A stretch of DNA of 64,000 nt from contig CAVXGU010000002.1 of assembly GCA_963761615.1 (NCBI GenBank), positions 62,001 to 126,000 on the forward strand. Reading direction: 5' to 3'. The notes under the pieces are model-generated. The model was not told where the DNA came from and ran no database searches. It saw only the letters and a program-made list of their open reading frames with translations. Below are positions 20,722 through 29,477 of the stretch, piece after piece. The DNA is from CAVXGU01 sp963761615. Its GTDB lineage: Bacteria > Acidobacteriota > Vicinamibacteria > Vicinamibacterales > CAVVIG01. How positions within the stretch are numbered: the stretch's first letter is position 1; each line of letters opens with the position of its first letter. Position numbers and translations under genes: made by a program.

Positions 20722-21759
20722 TTACGAGGCGCGCGCCTTGCGGTTCGGCTTGGACTTGCGCGCCGGCTGCTGCGGCGCCGACTTCCGGGTCGGCTGCTGC
20801 GGTGCCGGCGGCAGGCTGGACGCCGGCGCGTGGGCCCCCGCGCGGGTCGGACCCTTGCCCCGCCACAGCGTCACGATGGCCGCGGCCACGAAGATGCTGG
20901 AGTACGTGCCCGTGATGATGCCCACGATCATGACGAACGCGAATCCCCGCAGCACCTCGCCGCCGAACACGTACAGCGCGATCATGCTGAGGAAGGTCGT
21001 GCCGCCCGTGATGATCGTCCGGCCCATCGTCTGGTTGATCGAGACGTTGATGATGTGGAACAGGTCGTCGCGCCGCATGCTGCGCAGGTTCTCGCGCACG
21101 CGGTCGAAGATGACGATCGTGTCGTTGGTCGAATAGCCGCTCACCGTCAGCAGCCCCGCGATCACGTTGAGCGTCATGTCGTAGTGGAAGAACGACATGA
21201 ACCCGAGCACCACGAGCAGGTCGTGAATCGTCGCGACGACGGCGCCCAGCCCGAAGCTGAACTGATAACGGAACGCGATGTAGATGAGGACGCCGACGAG
21301 GCCCAGGAGCGTGGCCGAGATGCCGCGGCTCCGAAGCTCGCTCCCCACCGCGGGGCCGACGATCTCGCGGCCTGCCTCGCTGAAGGTGCCCACGCCACCC
21401 TGGCGCAGCGCGTTCTCGACGGCTTCGGCCGTCGCGCTCAGCGAGTTGCCCGACTCCTTGCCCACGTCGGCCACGCGGATCATCATCTCGTGCTCGGAGG
21501 CCGGGCCGTAGGGCTGGATGATCGCGTTCTGCGAACCGCCCGGGAAGTGCTGCTCGAGGGCGGTGCGCACCTGCTCGGTCGACACCGGCTGCTGGAACTG
21601 GACGATCACTTCCGTGCCGCCGGCGAACTCGATCCCGAGCGGGATGCCGCGGGTGTAGATGCTGATCAGCCCGGCGATGATGACGACCCAGGAGAGCGCG
21701 ATGGCGTGCCATCGCCACCGGAGATAGTTGACGTTGGCGTCTTTCGGGATGATGTGCAT
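20722..21759 (-). CDS. secF: Protein translocase subunit SecF
   Basis: 345-aa inner-membrane protein with six TM helices and one large periplasmic loop after TM1. It works with SecD to use the proton motive force for late steps of protein export. Conserved segments include 'GIPLGIEFAGGTEV', 'GYSTNDTIVIFDRVRENL' and 'GGTTFLSMIALYVFGG'. The C-terminus adds a long Pro/Lys/Arg-rich tail ('PAPQQPTRKSAPQQPARKS'), likely disordered. Start ATG 21759 lies 2 bp after the secD stop; a longer reading frame into secD is not needed. Confidence 0.95.
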   Translation of the reverse strand: MHIIPKDANVNYLRWRWHAIALSWVVIIAGLISIYTRGIPLGIEFAGGTEVIVQFQQPVSTEQVRTALEQHFPGGSQNAIIQPYGPASEHEMMIRVADVGKESGNSLSATAEAVENALRQGGVGTFSEAGREIVGPAVGSELRSRGISATLLGLVGVLIYIAFRYQFSFGLGAVVATIHDLLVVLGFMSFFHYDMTLNVIAGLLTVSGYSTNDTIVIFDRVRENLRSMRRDDLFHIINVSINQTMGRTIITGGTTFLSMIALYVFGGEVLRGFAFVMIVGIITGTYSSIFVAAAIVTLWRGKGPTRAGAHAPASSLPPAPQQPTRKSAPQQPARKSKPNRKARAS

Positions 21760-21761
21760 GG

Positions 21762-23357
21762 CTAGATCGACAGGGTCGCGACCTGCTTGCGACCGCTCAG
21801 AACCCACTCAAACAGCGCCTTCGACACGAAGACCGCGGTGAACAGATTCGAGATGAGACCGACGACCAGCGTCACGGCGAACCCGCGAATCGGGCCCGTG
21901 CCGAACTGGAAGAGGAACGCGCAGGTGATCGCCGCCGCGGCGTGCGTGTCGACCAGCGTCCAGAAAACGCGGCTGAAGCCGGCATTGAGCGACGCGCGGA
22001 CGCCCCGCTGCGCCTCGAGCTCTTCCTTGATGCGCTCGAAGATCAGCACGTTCGAATCCACGCCGATGCCCATCGTCAGCACGAAGCCCGGCGATGCCCG
22101 GCAGCGTCATGACCGCGCCCATGTACGCCATCAGCCCGAGCAGGATGATCAGGTTGAACAGCAGTGCCACGACCGCGTTCACGCCCGACAGCCGGTAGTA
22201 GATGAGCATGAAGGCAACGATGAGCACCAAACCGACCAGCGAGGCGACGAAGCCCTCCCGGATGGAGTCGGCGCCGAGACTCGGCCCGACCGTGTTCTCC
22301 TCGAGGTAGTTCAGCGTCGCCGGCAGCGAGCCCGACCGCAGGATGAGCGACAGGTCCTGCGCCTCCTGCTGGGTGAAGCTGCCCGTGATCCGCCCGTCGG
22401 TCGTGATCCGGCCGTCGATGCGCGGCGCCGACTGCACGCGCCCGTCCAGCACGATGGCGAGCGAGCGGCCGATGTTCGCCCCCGTGACGTCGCCGAACCG
22501 GCGCCCCGCATCGCCCGTGAGCGTGAAGCTGACGGCCGGCAGGTTGTTCTCGTCGACCGTCGGCCGCGCGTCGCGCAGGTCGGTCCCCGACACGATGGCC
22601 GCCCGCCGCACGAGGTAGTACTCGGTGCCGGTGTCGCCCGCGCCGCCGACGCCGGGAACGATCTCCATGCCGTCGGGCACCTGGCCGTTGGTCATCAGCT
22701 GGGACTTGTCGGACACGGGTCCCTGCTGGACGAGCTTCAGCTCGAGCAGGCCCGTCGAGCTGATGATCTCCTTCGCCCGGTTGATGTCGGTCATGCCGGG
22801 CAGCTGCACCAGGATCTGGTCCCCGTTGGCGCCCTGCTGCGCGATCTCGGCTCGGTGACGCCCAGCTCGTTCACGCGGCGCTCGATCGTCTCGCGGGCCT
22901 GCGCGACGGCCTCCTCCCGCAGCTGAATCGCGACGTTCTGCTTCATCGTGAACGTGTAGGTGCCGTTGGCGCCGGCGCTGCGGTCGTAGTCGGTCTGCAG
23001 CTCGCCCGCCGCGTTCCGGAACTGGGCTTCGTGATCCGCGGGAATGCCCTCGACGACGAAGGTGTCGGGACCTTTGAGATCGATGCGGGTGAAGGGAATG
23101 TTCCCGCTGGTCATCAGCTCGCGCAGCCGCTCGCTCTCCGTCTCGGACTGCAGCCGCAGCGCATCGTCGGTCTGGACCTGGAGCACCAGGTGGACGCCGC
23201 CCTGCAGGTCGAGACCCAGCCGCAGCTGGTGCGCCGCCAGCCACGTCGGCACCGGCAGCTTGTACCGCGAGGCCGCCATCGGATACACGCCGACGGCGGC
23301 AAAGGCGATCACGACCACCGCGGTCGTGAGCAGTTTCCAGCGCAGCTCGGACTTCAT
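21762..23357 (-). CDS. secD: Protein translocase subunit SecD, interrupted by two single-base indels
   Basis: The protein can be read from ATG 23357 ('MKSELRWKLLTTAVVVIAF', then 'LRLGLDLQGGVHLVLQV') to TAG 21762 ('LSI*') only by changing frame twice. Near 22847-22850 one base is missing after 'ELGVTEP', and the sequence should continue 'EIAQQGANGDQ'. Near 22086-22088 one base is extra after 'LPGIAG', followed by 'FVLTMGIGVDSNVLIFERI'. With both repaired it is a full-length SecD of about 531 aa with the P1 domain and six TM helices. Because SecD is important for growth and all segments are well conserved, sequence error is the likely cause. Gene order yajC-secD-secF is standard. Confidence 0.9.
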
Positions 23358-23373
23358 ACGGACTTCCTCGCGC

Positions 23374-23721
23374 TCACGTCTGGTTGCCGGGCTCGACGAC
23401 CGGCTCCTGGCCCTGATAGCCGCCGATGGCCGCCCGGGAGACCTCGATGCGGACCTTGTCGGCGATCTGCAGCTGAACGGTGAGGTCGTTCAGGCGGGTG
23501 ATCTGCCCGTGGATGCCGCCCGTCGTGACGACCTTGTCGTTCACCTTCAGGCCGTCCAGGAAGGCCTGCACCTTCTGCTGCTTCCGCCTCATGGGCAGCA
23601 GGATGATGAAATAGAAGATGGCCAGGACGAGGACGAAGGGGATGAGCTGCACCCACACACTTCCGCCCCCGTCCGGAGGCGAGGCCAAGGCGAACACCGA
23701 TCCGCTGTCGAAACCCATCAT
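23374..23721 (-). CDS. yajC: Preprotein translocase subunit YajC
   Basis: 115-aa protein with one TM helix ('LIPFVLVLAIFYFIILLP') followed by the family motif 'MRRKQQKVQAFLDGLKVND' and 'VVTTGGIHGQI'. YajC associates with SecDF in the inner membrane. It starts at ATG 23721, overlapping the tgt stop, and is followed 16 bp later by secD. The conserved tgt-yajC-secD-secF order supports the call. Confidence 0.95.
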   Translation of the reverse strand: MMGFDSGSVFALASPPDGGGSVWVQLIPFVLVLAIFYFIILLPMRRKQQKVQAFLDGLKVNDKVVTTGGIHGQITRLNDLTVQLQIADKVRIEVSRAAIGGYQGQEPVVEPGNQT

Positions 23722-24875
23722 GAATCGAGTGGCTGGCGGGACAAGCCCTGGTGGAGCGCTAGCCTGAAACTTTCAAACCGCCCAAACGCTATAGCGTCTC
23801 TAATCCCCCGCATCGTGTCAAGGTAAAAGTTCAGGTTATGCAACGTGTTAAGGGTGGCCGCCGCGATTTCGCCGGCGAGGAAGAGGTGCCGCAGATACGC
23901 CCGCGACGCGGTCCGGCAGGTATAGCAGCGGCAGGCCGGATCGATGGGCCGCTCGTCCTCGGCGTACCGCGCGTTCTTGATATTGATGCGGCCCTCGCTC
24001 GTGAACAACTGGCCGTTCCGCGCGTTGCGCGTCGGCAGCACGCAGTCGAAGAGGTCCATCCCGCGCGCCACCGATTCCACGAGGTCCCCGGGCGTGCCCG
24101 CACCCATCAGATACCGTGGCCGGTCGGCTGGCAGGAATTGGGCTGTCCGCCCTACAACATCGTACATCGCGTCGACCGGCTCGCCGACGCTCAACCCGCC
24201 GATGGCGTAGGCGTCGAACCCGAGGGCGACGGTCCCCGCGGCGCTCTCCTCCCGCAGGGCGGGGTAGACGCCCCCCTGCACGATCCCGAACTGCGCCTGC
24301 CCCGGCGTCACGACCGTGACGCCGTCGGCGCCGCGCGCCTGCACGATCAGGTGCCGGTCGCGGGCGCGGCGCGCCCACGCGAGCGTGCGCTCCATGGCGA
24401 GCGCCGCCGTGGCCGCCTCCGCCGGATAGGCCACGCACTCGTCGAGCACCATCGCGATGTCCGATCCGAGCTGCGCCTGGACGTCGACGGCCTTCTCGGG
24501 CGTCAGCACGTGGGCGGCGCCGTCGAGGTGCGATCGGAACCGCACGCCCTGATCGTCGACCGTGCGCCGCGCCGCAAGGCTGAAGACCTGATAGCCGCCG
24601 CTGTCGGTGAGGATCGGCCGCTGCCAGCCCATGAAGCGGTGCAGTCCGCCCAGACGGGCGATCAGGTCGTCGCCCGGACGCAGCAGCAGGTGGTAGGTGT
24701 TGGCGAGGATGATCCGGGCGCCGACCTCCTCGAGATCGCGCGCCGTCACCGCCTTGACCGCGCCGCGCGTGCCGACGGGCATGAACGCGGGCGTCTCGAC
24801 GTCGCCGTGCGCCGTGGTCATGACGCCGCGGCGCGCCGCGCCGTCGCTGTGGGTCACCCGAAACGCGAAAGACAC
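23718..24875 (-). CDS. tgt: tRNA-guanine transglycosylase (queuine tRNA-ribosyltransferase)
   Basis: 385-aa cytosolic enzyme exchanging guanine for preQ1 at wobble position 34 of GUN-anticodon tRNAs. The substrate-binding 'ILTDSGGYQVFSL' and the nucleophile region around 'LPTRNARNGQ' are present. Zinc ligands lie in 'CRCYTC' with a later His in 'LHNLNFY'. The start is GTG 24875, 20 bp from the divergent ddl start. It heads the tgt-yajC-secD-secF-DUF502 run. No other queuosine pathway gene is in the window. Confidence 0.95.
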   Translation of the reverse strand: MSFAFRVTHSDGAARRGVMTTAHGDVETPAFMPVGTRGAVKAVTARDLEEVGARIILANTYHLLLRPGDDLIARLGGLHRFMGWQRPILTDSGGYQVFSLAARRTVDDQGVRFRSHLDGAAHVLTPEKAVDVQAQLGSDIAMVLDECVAYPAEAATAALAMERTLAWARRARDRHLIVQARGADGVTVVTPGQAQFGIVQGGVYPALREESAAGTVALGFDAYAIGGLSVGEPVDAMYDVVGRTAQFLPADRPRYLMGAGTPGDLVESVARGMDLFDCVLPTRNARNGQLFTSEGRINIKNARYAEDERPIDPACRCYTCRTASRAYLRHLFLAGEIAAATLNTLHNLNFYLDTMRGIRDAIAFGRFESFRLALHQGLSRQPLDS

Positions 24876-24895
24876 GTGCTAAGTTTAGTCGCAGC

Positions 24896-26026
24896 ATGCA
24901 GAAGCTACGCGTCGGCGTGATCTACGGCGGGCGCTCGGGCGAGCACGAAGTCTCGCTCGCATCGGCCGCGTCGGTCTTCCAGAACCTGGACCCGTCGCGC
25001 TACGAGGCCGTGCCCATCCGGATCGAGAAGGACGGGCGGTGGTCGCTGCCGTCCGCTCCGCCGGCGCTCCTGTCGGCCGCCGACGCGATCCGGCACGCGC
25101 GCACGGCCGCACACGAGACCGCGCCGGAAGCGCACCTGGTGGCGCATCCCGGCGCCGAGACGCTGTTGACCATCGACCGTGCGGCCCCGCGGCCCGCGGT
25201 GTCCGGCCTCTCGCTCGACGTCGTCTTTCCGGTGCTGCACGGACCCTACGGCGAGGACGGGACGGTCCAGGGCCTGCTCGAGCTCGCCAACGTCCCCTAC
25301 GTCGGCGCGGGCGTCCTGGCCTCCGCCGTCGGCATGGACAAGGCGGCGATGAAGCTCGTCTTCGCGGCGAGCGGTCTGCCGATCTGCGACTACGAGGTCG
25401 TGCTCGCGCGCGACTGGCGGCGCGACCCGCAGGGCGTGCTCGGCCGCCTCGGCAACCGCCTCCCGCTGCCGGTCTTCGTCAAGCCCGCGAACCTGGGGTC
25501 GAGCGTGGGCATCTCGAAGGCGAAGCACGCCGCCGAGCTGCGCGCGGCGCTGGACCTCGCGGCCGAGTTCGACCGCAAGATCGTCGTCGAGGCCGCCGTG
25601 CCCGAGGCGCGCGAGATCGAGTGCGCCGTGCTCGGCAACGACGACCCCGAGGCGTCGGTGCCGGGCGAGATCATCCCCTCGCGGGAGTTCTACGACTACG
25701 AGGCGAAGTACCTCGACGACGGGTCCGTCGCCCGGATCCCGGCGCCGCTCGCGCCCGCGCAGACGGCCGACGTGCGCCGGCTGGCGATCGCCGCGTTCAA
25801 GGCGATCGACGGCGCCGGGATGGCCCGGGTCGACTTCCTCCTCGCCCGCGAGTCGGGGACGCTGTATCTCAACGAGCTCAACACGATCCCCGGCTTCACC
25901 ACCATCAGCATGTACGCGAAGATGTGGGCGGCGAGCGGTCTCGGTTATCCCGCGCTCCTCGACCGGCTGATCGCGCTGGCGATCGAGCGCCATGGAGACA
26001 AGCAGCGGCTCCGTACCTCCGTCTGA
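24896..26026 (+). CDS. ddl: D-alanine--D-alanine ligase
   Basis: 376-aa cytosolic ATP-grasp enzyme making D-Ala-D-Ala for peptidoglycan. The N-terminal 'IYGGRSGEHEVSLASA' motif holds the first substrate-binding residues. 'VFPVLHGPYGEDGTVQG', 'VKPANLGSSVGISKA' and the C-terminal 'LNELNTIPGFTTISMY' (Mg2+ and second D-Ala site) are all present. Length is typical. It is divergent from tgt with only 20 bp between start codons, and is followed directly by a TPR protein gene. Confidence 0.96.
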   Translation: MQKLRVGVIYGGRSGEHEVSLASAASVFQNLDPSRYEAVPIRIEKDGRWSLPSAPPALLSAADAIRHARTAAHETAPEAHLVAHPGAETLLTIDRAAPRPAVSGLSLDVVFPVLHGPYGEDGTVQGLLELANVPYVGAGVLASAVGMDKAAMKLVFAASGLPICDYEVVLARDWRRDPQGVLGRLGNRLPLPVFVKPANLGSSVGISKAKHAAELRAALDLAAEFDRKIVVEAAVPEAREIECAVLGNDDPEASVPGEIIPSREFYDYEAKYLDDGSVARIPAPLAPAQTADVRRLAIAAFKAIDGAGMARVDFLLARESGTLYLNELNTIPGFTTISMYAKMWAASGLGYPALLDRLIALAIERHGDKQRLRTSV

Positions 26027-26919
26027 CGATCGCGCTCCTGCTCGCGGCGGCGCCGGCCAGGGCCGAGCTGACGGCGGCTCCGCAGCTCCAGGCCGTGTAC
26101 GACTCGATCCTCTCCGCGCAGTTCGATCGGGCCGCCGGTCAGATCCGGGACGCCTGTCCGCCGGCGCCGCAGGAGGCGTGCCTCGCCCTCACCGCCGTCT
26201 CGACCTGGTGGCAGATCCAGATCGATCCCGACGATCACGCGCGGGACCACCAGCTGGAGACCGAGGCGAAGGCCGCGATCGCGGCGAGCCAGGCGTGGAC
26301 CCGCCGCGACCCGAAGAGCGCCGAGGCGTGGTTCTACCTGGCCGGCAGCTACGCCCCGCTCGTCGACTGGCGCATCCTCCGGGGCCAGCGCCTCTCGGCC
26401 GCCCGCGACGCCAACCGGATCCGCGAGGCGCTCGAACGCGCGCTCGCGATCGATCCCACGCTCAGCGACGCCTACTTCGGGATCGGCCTCTACCACTACT
26501 ACGCCGCCGTCGCGCCGGCGGCGGCGAAGTTCCTGCGCTGGCTGCTGCTGCTGCCCGGCGGCAACCGCGAACAGGGACTGCGCGAGATCCGCGAGGCGCG
26601 CGACCACGGGCTGCTCCTCTCGGGCGAAGCCGACTTCCAGCTGCAGCGCATCGATCTCTGGTACGAGCACGATCCCGAGGAGGCGCTGACGCTGCTCGGC
26701 GACCTCGACGCGCACCACCCGACGAACCCGCTCTTCCTCGAGCGCATCGCCGACGTGCGCGCGAACGACCTCCACGACGTGCCGGGCAGCATGAAGGCGT
26801 GGCAGACGCTCCTCGATCGCGCGCGTGCGGGGCGCGTGTACGACGCGACGCGCGTCGAGGCCGACGCGACACGCGCGCTCGCACGCGAGCGCGATCTCAC
26901 CGCCGCGCCCGCGCGATGA
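26023..26919 (+). CDS. Exported TPR-like protein of unknown function (start uncertain)
   Basis: About 300 aa. The frame opens with a signal-like stretch ('LTIALLLAAAPARAELTAA') followed by TPR-like helices ('DPKSAEAWFYLAGSYAPLVD', 'DPTLSDAYFGIGLYHYY', 'HHPTNPLFLERIADV'). No ATG lies in frame immediately before the signal. The nearest in-frame choice is GTG 25924 inside ddl. ATG 25992 is one base out of register, and removing a single C near 26015 would connect it cleanly to the signal peptide. Either the start is non-standard or there is another indel. The 5' end abuts ddl, so co-transcription is likely. Confidence 0.6.
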   Translation: MTIALLLAAAPARAELTAAPQLQAVYDSILSAQFDRAAGQIRDACPPAPQEACLALTAVSTWWQIQIDPDDHARDHQLETEAKAAIAASQAWTRRDPKSAEAWFYLAGSYAPLVDWRILRGQRLSAARDANRIREALERALAIDPTLSDAYFGIGLYHYYAAVAPAAAKFLRWLLLLPGGNREQGLREIREARDHGLLLSGEADFQLQRIDLWYEHDPEEALTLLGDLDAHHPTNPLFLERIADVRANDLHDVPGSMKAWQTLLDRARAGRVYDATRVEADATRALARERDLTAAPAR

Positions 26920-26946
26920 ATTTTTGACTTTTCTTCCACTTTGTGC

Positions 26947-26976
26947 TTGACATCGAGAATTTCTCACCCATAATCT
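26947..26976 (+). promoter_or_regulatory. Sigma-70 promoter of the orphan transcription unit
   Basis: Consensus TTGACA (26947-26952), an 18-bp spacer and TAATCT (26971-26976), in a locally AT-rich patch. Predicted start near 26983. Confidence 0.65.
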
Positions 26977-27208
26977 ACATCTGGTATGAGGGTGGCCAAC
27001 TCAGGCCATCCCTAGTGAGGTTGTTGAGCTCTACGCAGCCTCGCCCTTCTGCACATCGGACCTCGTCGGGCCGATAACGCACTGCGGCAGAAGGTGCCCC
27101 GACGCGACGAACGCCGCCACCGGGTGCGCGTGCCAGGCGGCAGCCACTGGATCGATGGCGGGAGCGTTCGCGCCACAGAAACCCACATGAAGGGGGGGAT
27201 AACGGACA

Positions 27209-27259
27209 ATGGCGAAGAAAGCCAAGGGCGGGAAGAAGAAGGCCGGCAAGAAGCGCTAA
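27209..27259 (+). CDS. Possible 16-aa lysine-rich mini-protein
   Basis: ATG to TAA, encoding MAKKAKGGKKKAGKKR, with a G-rich AGGGGGGG tract about 11 nt upstream of the ATG. The composition resembles histone-like tails (10 of 16 residues basic). It ends just before a strong terminator and lies downstream of a strong promoter, which argues for real expression. Short length means chance cannot be excluded. Confidence 0.35.
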   Translation: MAKKAKGGKKKAGKKR

Positions 27260-27280
27260 GCCGACCTCGCCCGTCGACTA

Positions 27281-27311
27281 AAAAAAAGGGGGCGGCCGTC
27301 GCCCCCTTTTT
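27281..27311. terminator. Bidirectional Rho-independent terminator
   Basis: AAAAAAA then GGGGGCG, a short loop, CGCCCCC and TTTTT: a perfect 7-bp stem flanked by A and T runs. It can serve both the plus-strand orphan unit and the minus-strand gene ending at 27336... reading leftward. Confidence 0.85.
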
Positions 27312-27335
27312 CGATCTCCCCGACGCCCGACGTCC

Positions 27336-29468
27336 TCAGGGCGGAACCGTTCCATCCCAGATCTGCACCGTTCGAATCACATCCCATGGCTGGAGCTTGT
27401 CCACGACGTCCATGCCCGCGACGACGCGCCCGAACACCGTGCGGCGTCCGTCGAGCTGCGGCTCGGGCGACGTCGTGATGAAGAACCGGCTCCCGCCATC
27501 GTCGGGCGAGTCCTCCGCCAGACCCACCGCGCCGCGCAGGAACGGCCGCTCGTTGATCTCGTCGCGAATCGTGTAGCCGGGCCCGCCGTGGCCGTCGCCA
27601 CGAGGGTCGCCGGTCTGCACCAGATCGGCCGTGGCGTCGTACACGGTCAGGCCGTTGAAGAAGCCGCGGCGCGCGAGCGCCATGAAGTTGGCGACGGTGA
27701 CGGGCGCGTCCAGCACGGCCAGCTCGATCTGGATGTTCCCGCGGTCCGTGTCCACGTAGGCGAGCGGGGAGACCGGCGGGTCGGCCACCAGCGGCGCCTC
27801 GTAGTCGGCCTCGGTCAGACGCGTCGGAGCGGGACGGATCGTCGTCTCCGCCTGCCGTGCGGCGGCGGGATCGATCGCGCGCAGCAGCTCGACGGCGCGG
27901 ACGCGCACCGCCCAGTCCGGGTCGGCGAGCGCCTCCATGATCGTGGGCCGCGCCGCATCGGCGCCGTATGCGGCGAGCGCCTCGAGCGCCGCCACGCGGG
28001 CGCCGTTCTCGGGGTCGCGCTGGCCCAGGTGGAACGCGTCGATGAGGAGGCCCACGCCGGTCGGAGGCTTCAGCTCGCCGACGCCCGCGGCAGCGGCCCC
28101 CCTCACGAGCGGATCGTCCGCCTTGAGGTGCGCGACGAGGATCCCGGCGATGTTGGACGCGTGGAGCTTGACGAGCGAGGCGAGCACGGACGGCACGACG
28201 CGCTGATCCTGATCGCCCAGCATCTGGGTGAGTCGCGGAATCCCGCGGGCCGGCGGCAGCGTCCCCAGGACCCGGGCCAGCGTCGCCCGCACCTTCCAGT
28301 GCGGATCCGGATCGAGGCCGGAGAGCGCGGTCACGAAGCCGTCGGGATCGAGGGCCGCCGACGACGACAGGGCGGCGGCCCGGATCGACGGACTCGGGTA
28401 CGCGAAGAAGTCGAGCAGCAGGTTGGCCAGGCTGGTGGCGCCCTGGAAGTGCCCGGCCGCCGTGACGGCCTCGAGACGCACCTGCGGATCGGTGTCCTGC
28501 GCCTCGATCAGGTGCTCGATGGGCGCGACGGCGGCGCGATCGCCGAGCCGCGCCAGCGCGCGGATCGCCTGGACGACGACGGACCGCTCGGGACTGCCGA
28601 GCATCCGCACGAGGAGCGCCGCGACGTCGGGCGAGTCGCCCATCGCGCCGAGCCCCTCGGCGGCGTAGGCACGCGTGTACGGGTCGGGATCCTTGGCCAG
28701 CGTGAGGAGCGCCGGCTCGGCGCGCTTGTCGCCCAGGCGCGCCAGCGCGTAGGCGACGGGCCACCAGTTGACGCGCGGATGGCCGGACGCGTCGAGCACG
28801 GCCTGCGCCAGCGGATCGAACGCGTGCAGCCGCACCAGCGCGAACACGCCGAGGCGGAACGCCGCCGGCAGCGTATCGCGGCGGGACTCGTCCTGCGCCG
28901 GCGGCGGAACGGTCACCTCGCCCGACTGGATGATGCGGGCGAGCAGGCGGCCGATCGCGGGTGCCGCGGCGGCGTCGCCCATGAGGCCCAGCGCCTCGGC
29001 CGCGCTGCCGTCGACGAGCGGCGACGGGTCGTCGAGCGCGGTTTCGAGGCGATCGCGCGCCGTGGCGTCGCCGACGAGGCCGAGCGCGAACGCCGCCATC
29101 TGCCGCACTTCCGGGTCGGCGTCGTCGAGCAGCGGGACGAGCGCGGGCACGCCGGCGGGCAGGCCGACGCGTCCGATCGCCAGCGCGGCCCGTCGGCGGA
29201 TGCGCGCCTCGCCATCGGCGGCGAGCACAGTGAGATCGAAGGCGGTCTGTCCCGGCGCGGCGGCCGGATCGCGCAGCGCGCGATGATCCTCGAGGCGCAC
29301 GATGGCCGCGATCTTCGCCTGGAACGTCTGCTCGGGCGCGGGCGCGGGCGCGGCGGACTTGGGGGCGGGAGGCGCGCTGGCGCACGCCGCGGCGAGCACG
29401 GCGACCATCACGGTGACCCAGGTTCGCAGCAGCGGGAGCGGCTTCACGAGACGGCGCGATGATATCAT
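27336..29468 (-). CDS. HEAT-repeat / cyclophilin-type peptidyl-prolyl isomerase fusion, exported
   Basis: About 710 aa. A signal segment ends 'VLAAACAS', a possible lipobox. Then comes a long HEAT-like array (about residues 70-510; repeated 'ALGRVG', 'PEVRQMAAFALGLVGD', 'AYAAEGLGAMGD'). The C-terminal domain (about residues 540-710) is cyclophilin-like: 'DRGNIQIELAVLDAPVTVAN', 'FFNGLTVYDA', 'SRFFITTSPEPQLDGRRTVF'. Cyclophilins accelerate X-Pro isomerisation; the HEAT array would be a scaffold. ATG 29468 is only 9 bp from the divergent kinase start. GTG 29447, giving a shorter signal peptide, fits the predicted -10 better. Confidence 0.88.
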   Translation of the reverse strand: MISSRRLVKPLPLLRTWVTVMVAVLAAACASAPPAPKSAAPAPAPEQTFQAKIAAIVRLEDHRALRDPAAAPGQTAFDLTVLAADGEARIRRRAALAIGRVGLPAGVPALVPLLDDADPEVRQMAAFALGLVGDATARDRLETALDDPSPLVDGSAAEALGLMGDAAAAPAIGRLLARIIQSGEVTVPPPAQDESRRDTLPAAFRLGVFALVRLHAFDPLAQAVLDASGHPRVNWWPVAYALARLGDKRAEPALLTLAKDPDPYTRAYAAEGLGAMGDSPDVAALLVRMLGSPERSVVVQAIRALARLGDRAAVAPIEHLIEAQDTDPQVRLEAVTAAGHFQGATSLANLLLDFFAYPSPSIRAAALSSSAALDPDGFVTALSGLDPDPHWKVRATLARVLGTLPPARGIPRLTQMLGDQDQRVVPSVLASLVKLHASNIAGILVAHLKADDPLVRGAAAAGVGELKPPTGVGLLIDAFHLGQRDPENGARVAALEALAAYGADAARPTIMEALADPDWAVRVRAVELLRAIDPAAARQAETTIRPAPTRLTEADYEAPLVADPPVSPLAYVDTDRGNIQIELAVLDAPVTVANFMALARRGFFNGLTVYDATADLVQTGDPRGDGHGGPGYTIRDEINERPFLRGAVGLAEDSPDDGGSRFFITTSPEPQLDGRRTVFGRVVAGMDVVDKLQPWDVIRTVQIWDGTVPP

Positions 29469-29469
29469 C
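29458..29469. promoter_or_regulatory. Palindrome GATGATATCATC with a -10-like box in each direction
   Basis: The 12-bp perfect palindrome contains TATCAT on both strands (29463-29468 plus; 29459-29464 minus). It lies between the divergent HEAT/cyclophilin and kinase genes, whose start codons are 9 bp apart. Confidence 0.4.
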
Positions 29470-29477
29470 GGGTCGCC

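Larger units (their letters stand above)
26983..27311 (+). ncRNA. Candidate structured RNA of about 330 nt between promoter and terminator
   Basis: The transcript bounded by promoter 26947-26976 and terminator 27281-27311 has no gene except a 16-codon ORF near its end. Foldable pieces are visible: GGGUGGCC pairing with GGCCAUCCC near 26990-27012, and an outer CGUCGGG/CCCGACG stem enclosing GCAC/GUGC near 27066-27112. I do not recognise it as RNase P, tmRNA, SRP or 6S RNA. It could be a small RNA or a long regulatory leader for the mini-ORF. Confidence 0.35.
26920..27335. other. 416-bp intergenic region holding an isolated transcription unit
   Basis: It contains a strong promoter (26947-26976), a predicted structured leader, a 16-codon Lys-rich open frame (27209-27259) and a bidirectional terminator (27281-27311). 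These are annotated separately. I see no larger gene. Confidence 0.7.

Noticed and set aside
20036..21718. A single long minus-strand protein spanning secF and the DUF502 gene
   Set aside because: The first part is an out-of-frame reading of secF; only the segment after 20695 is protein-like.
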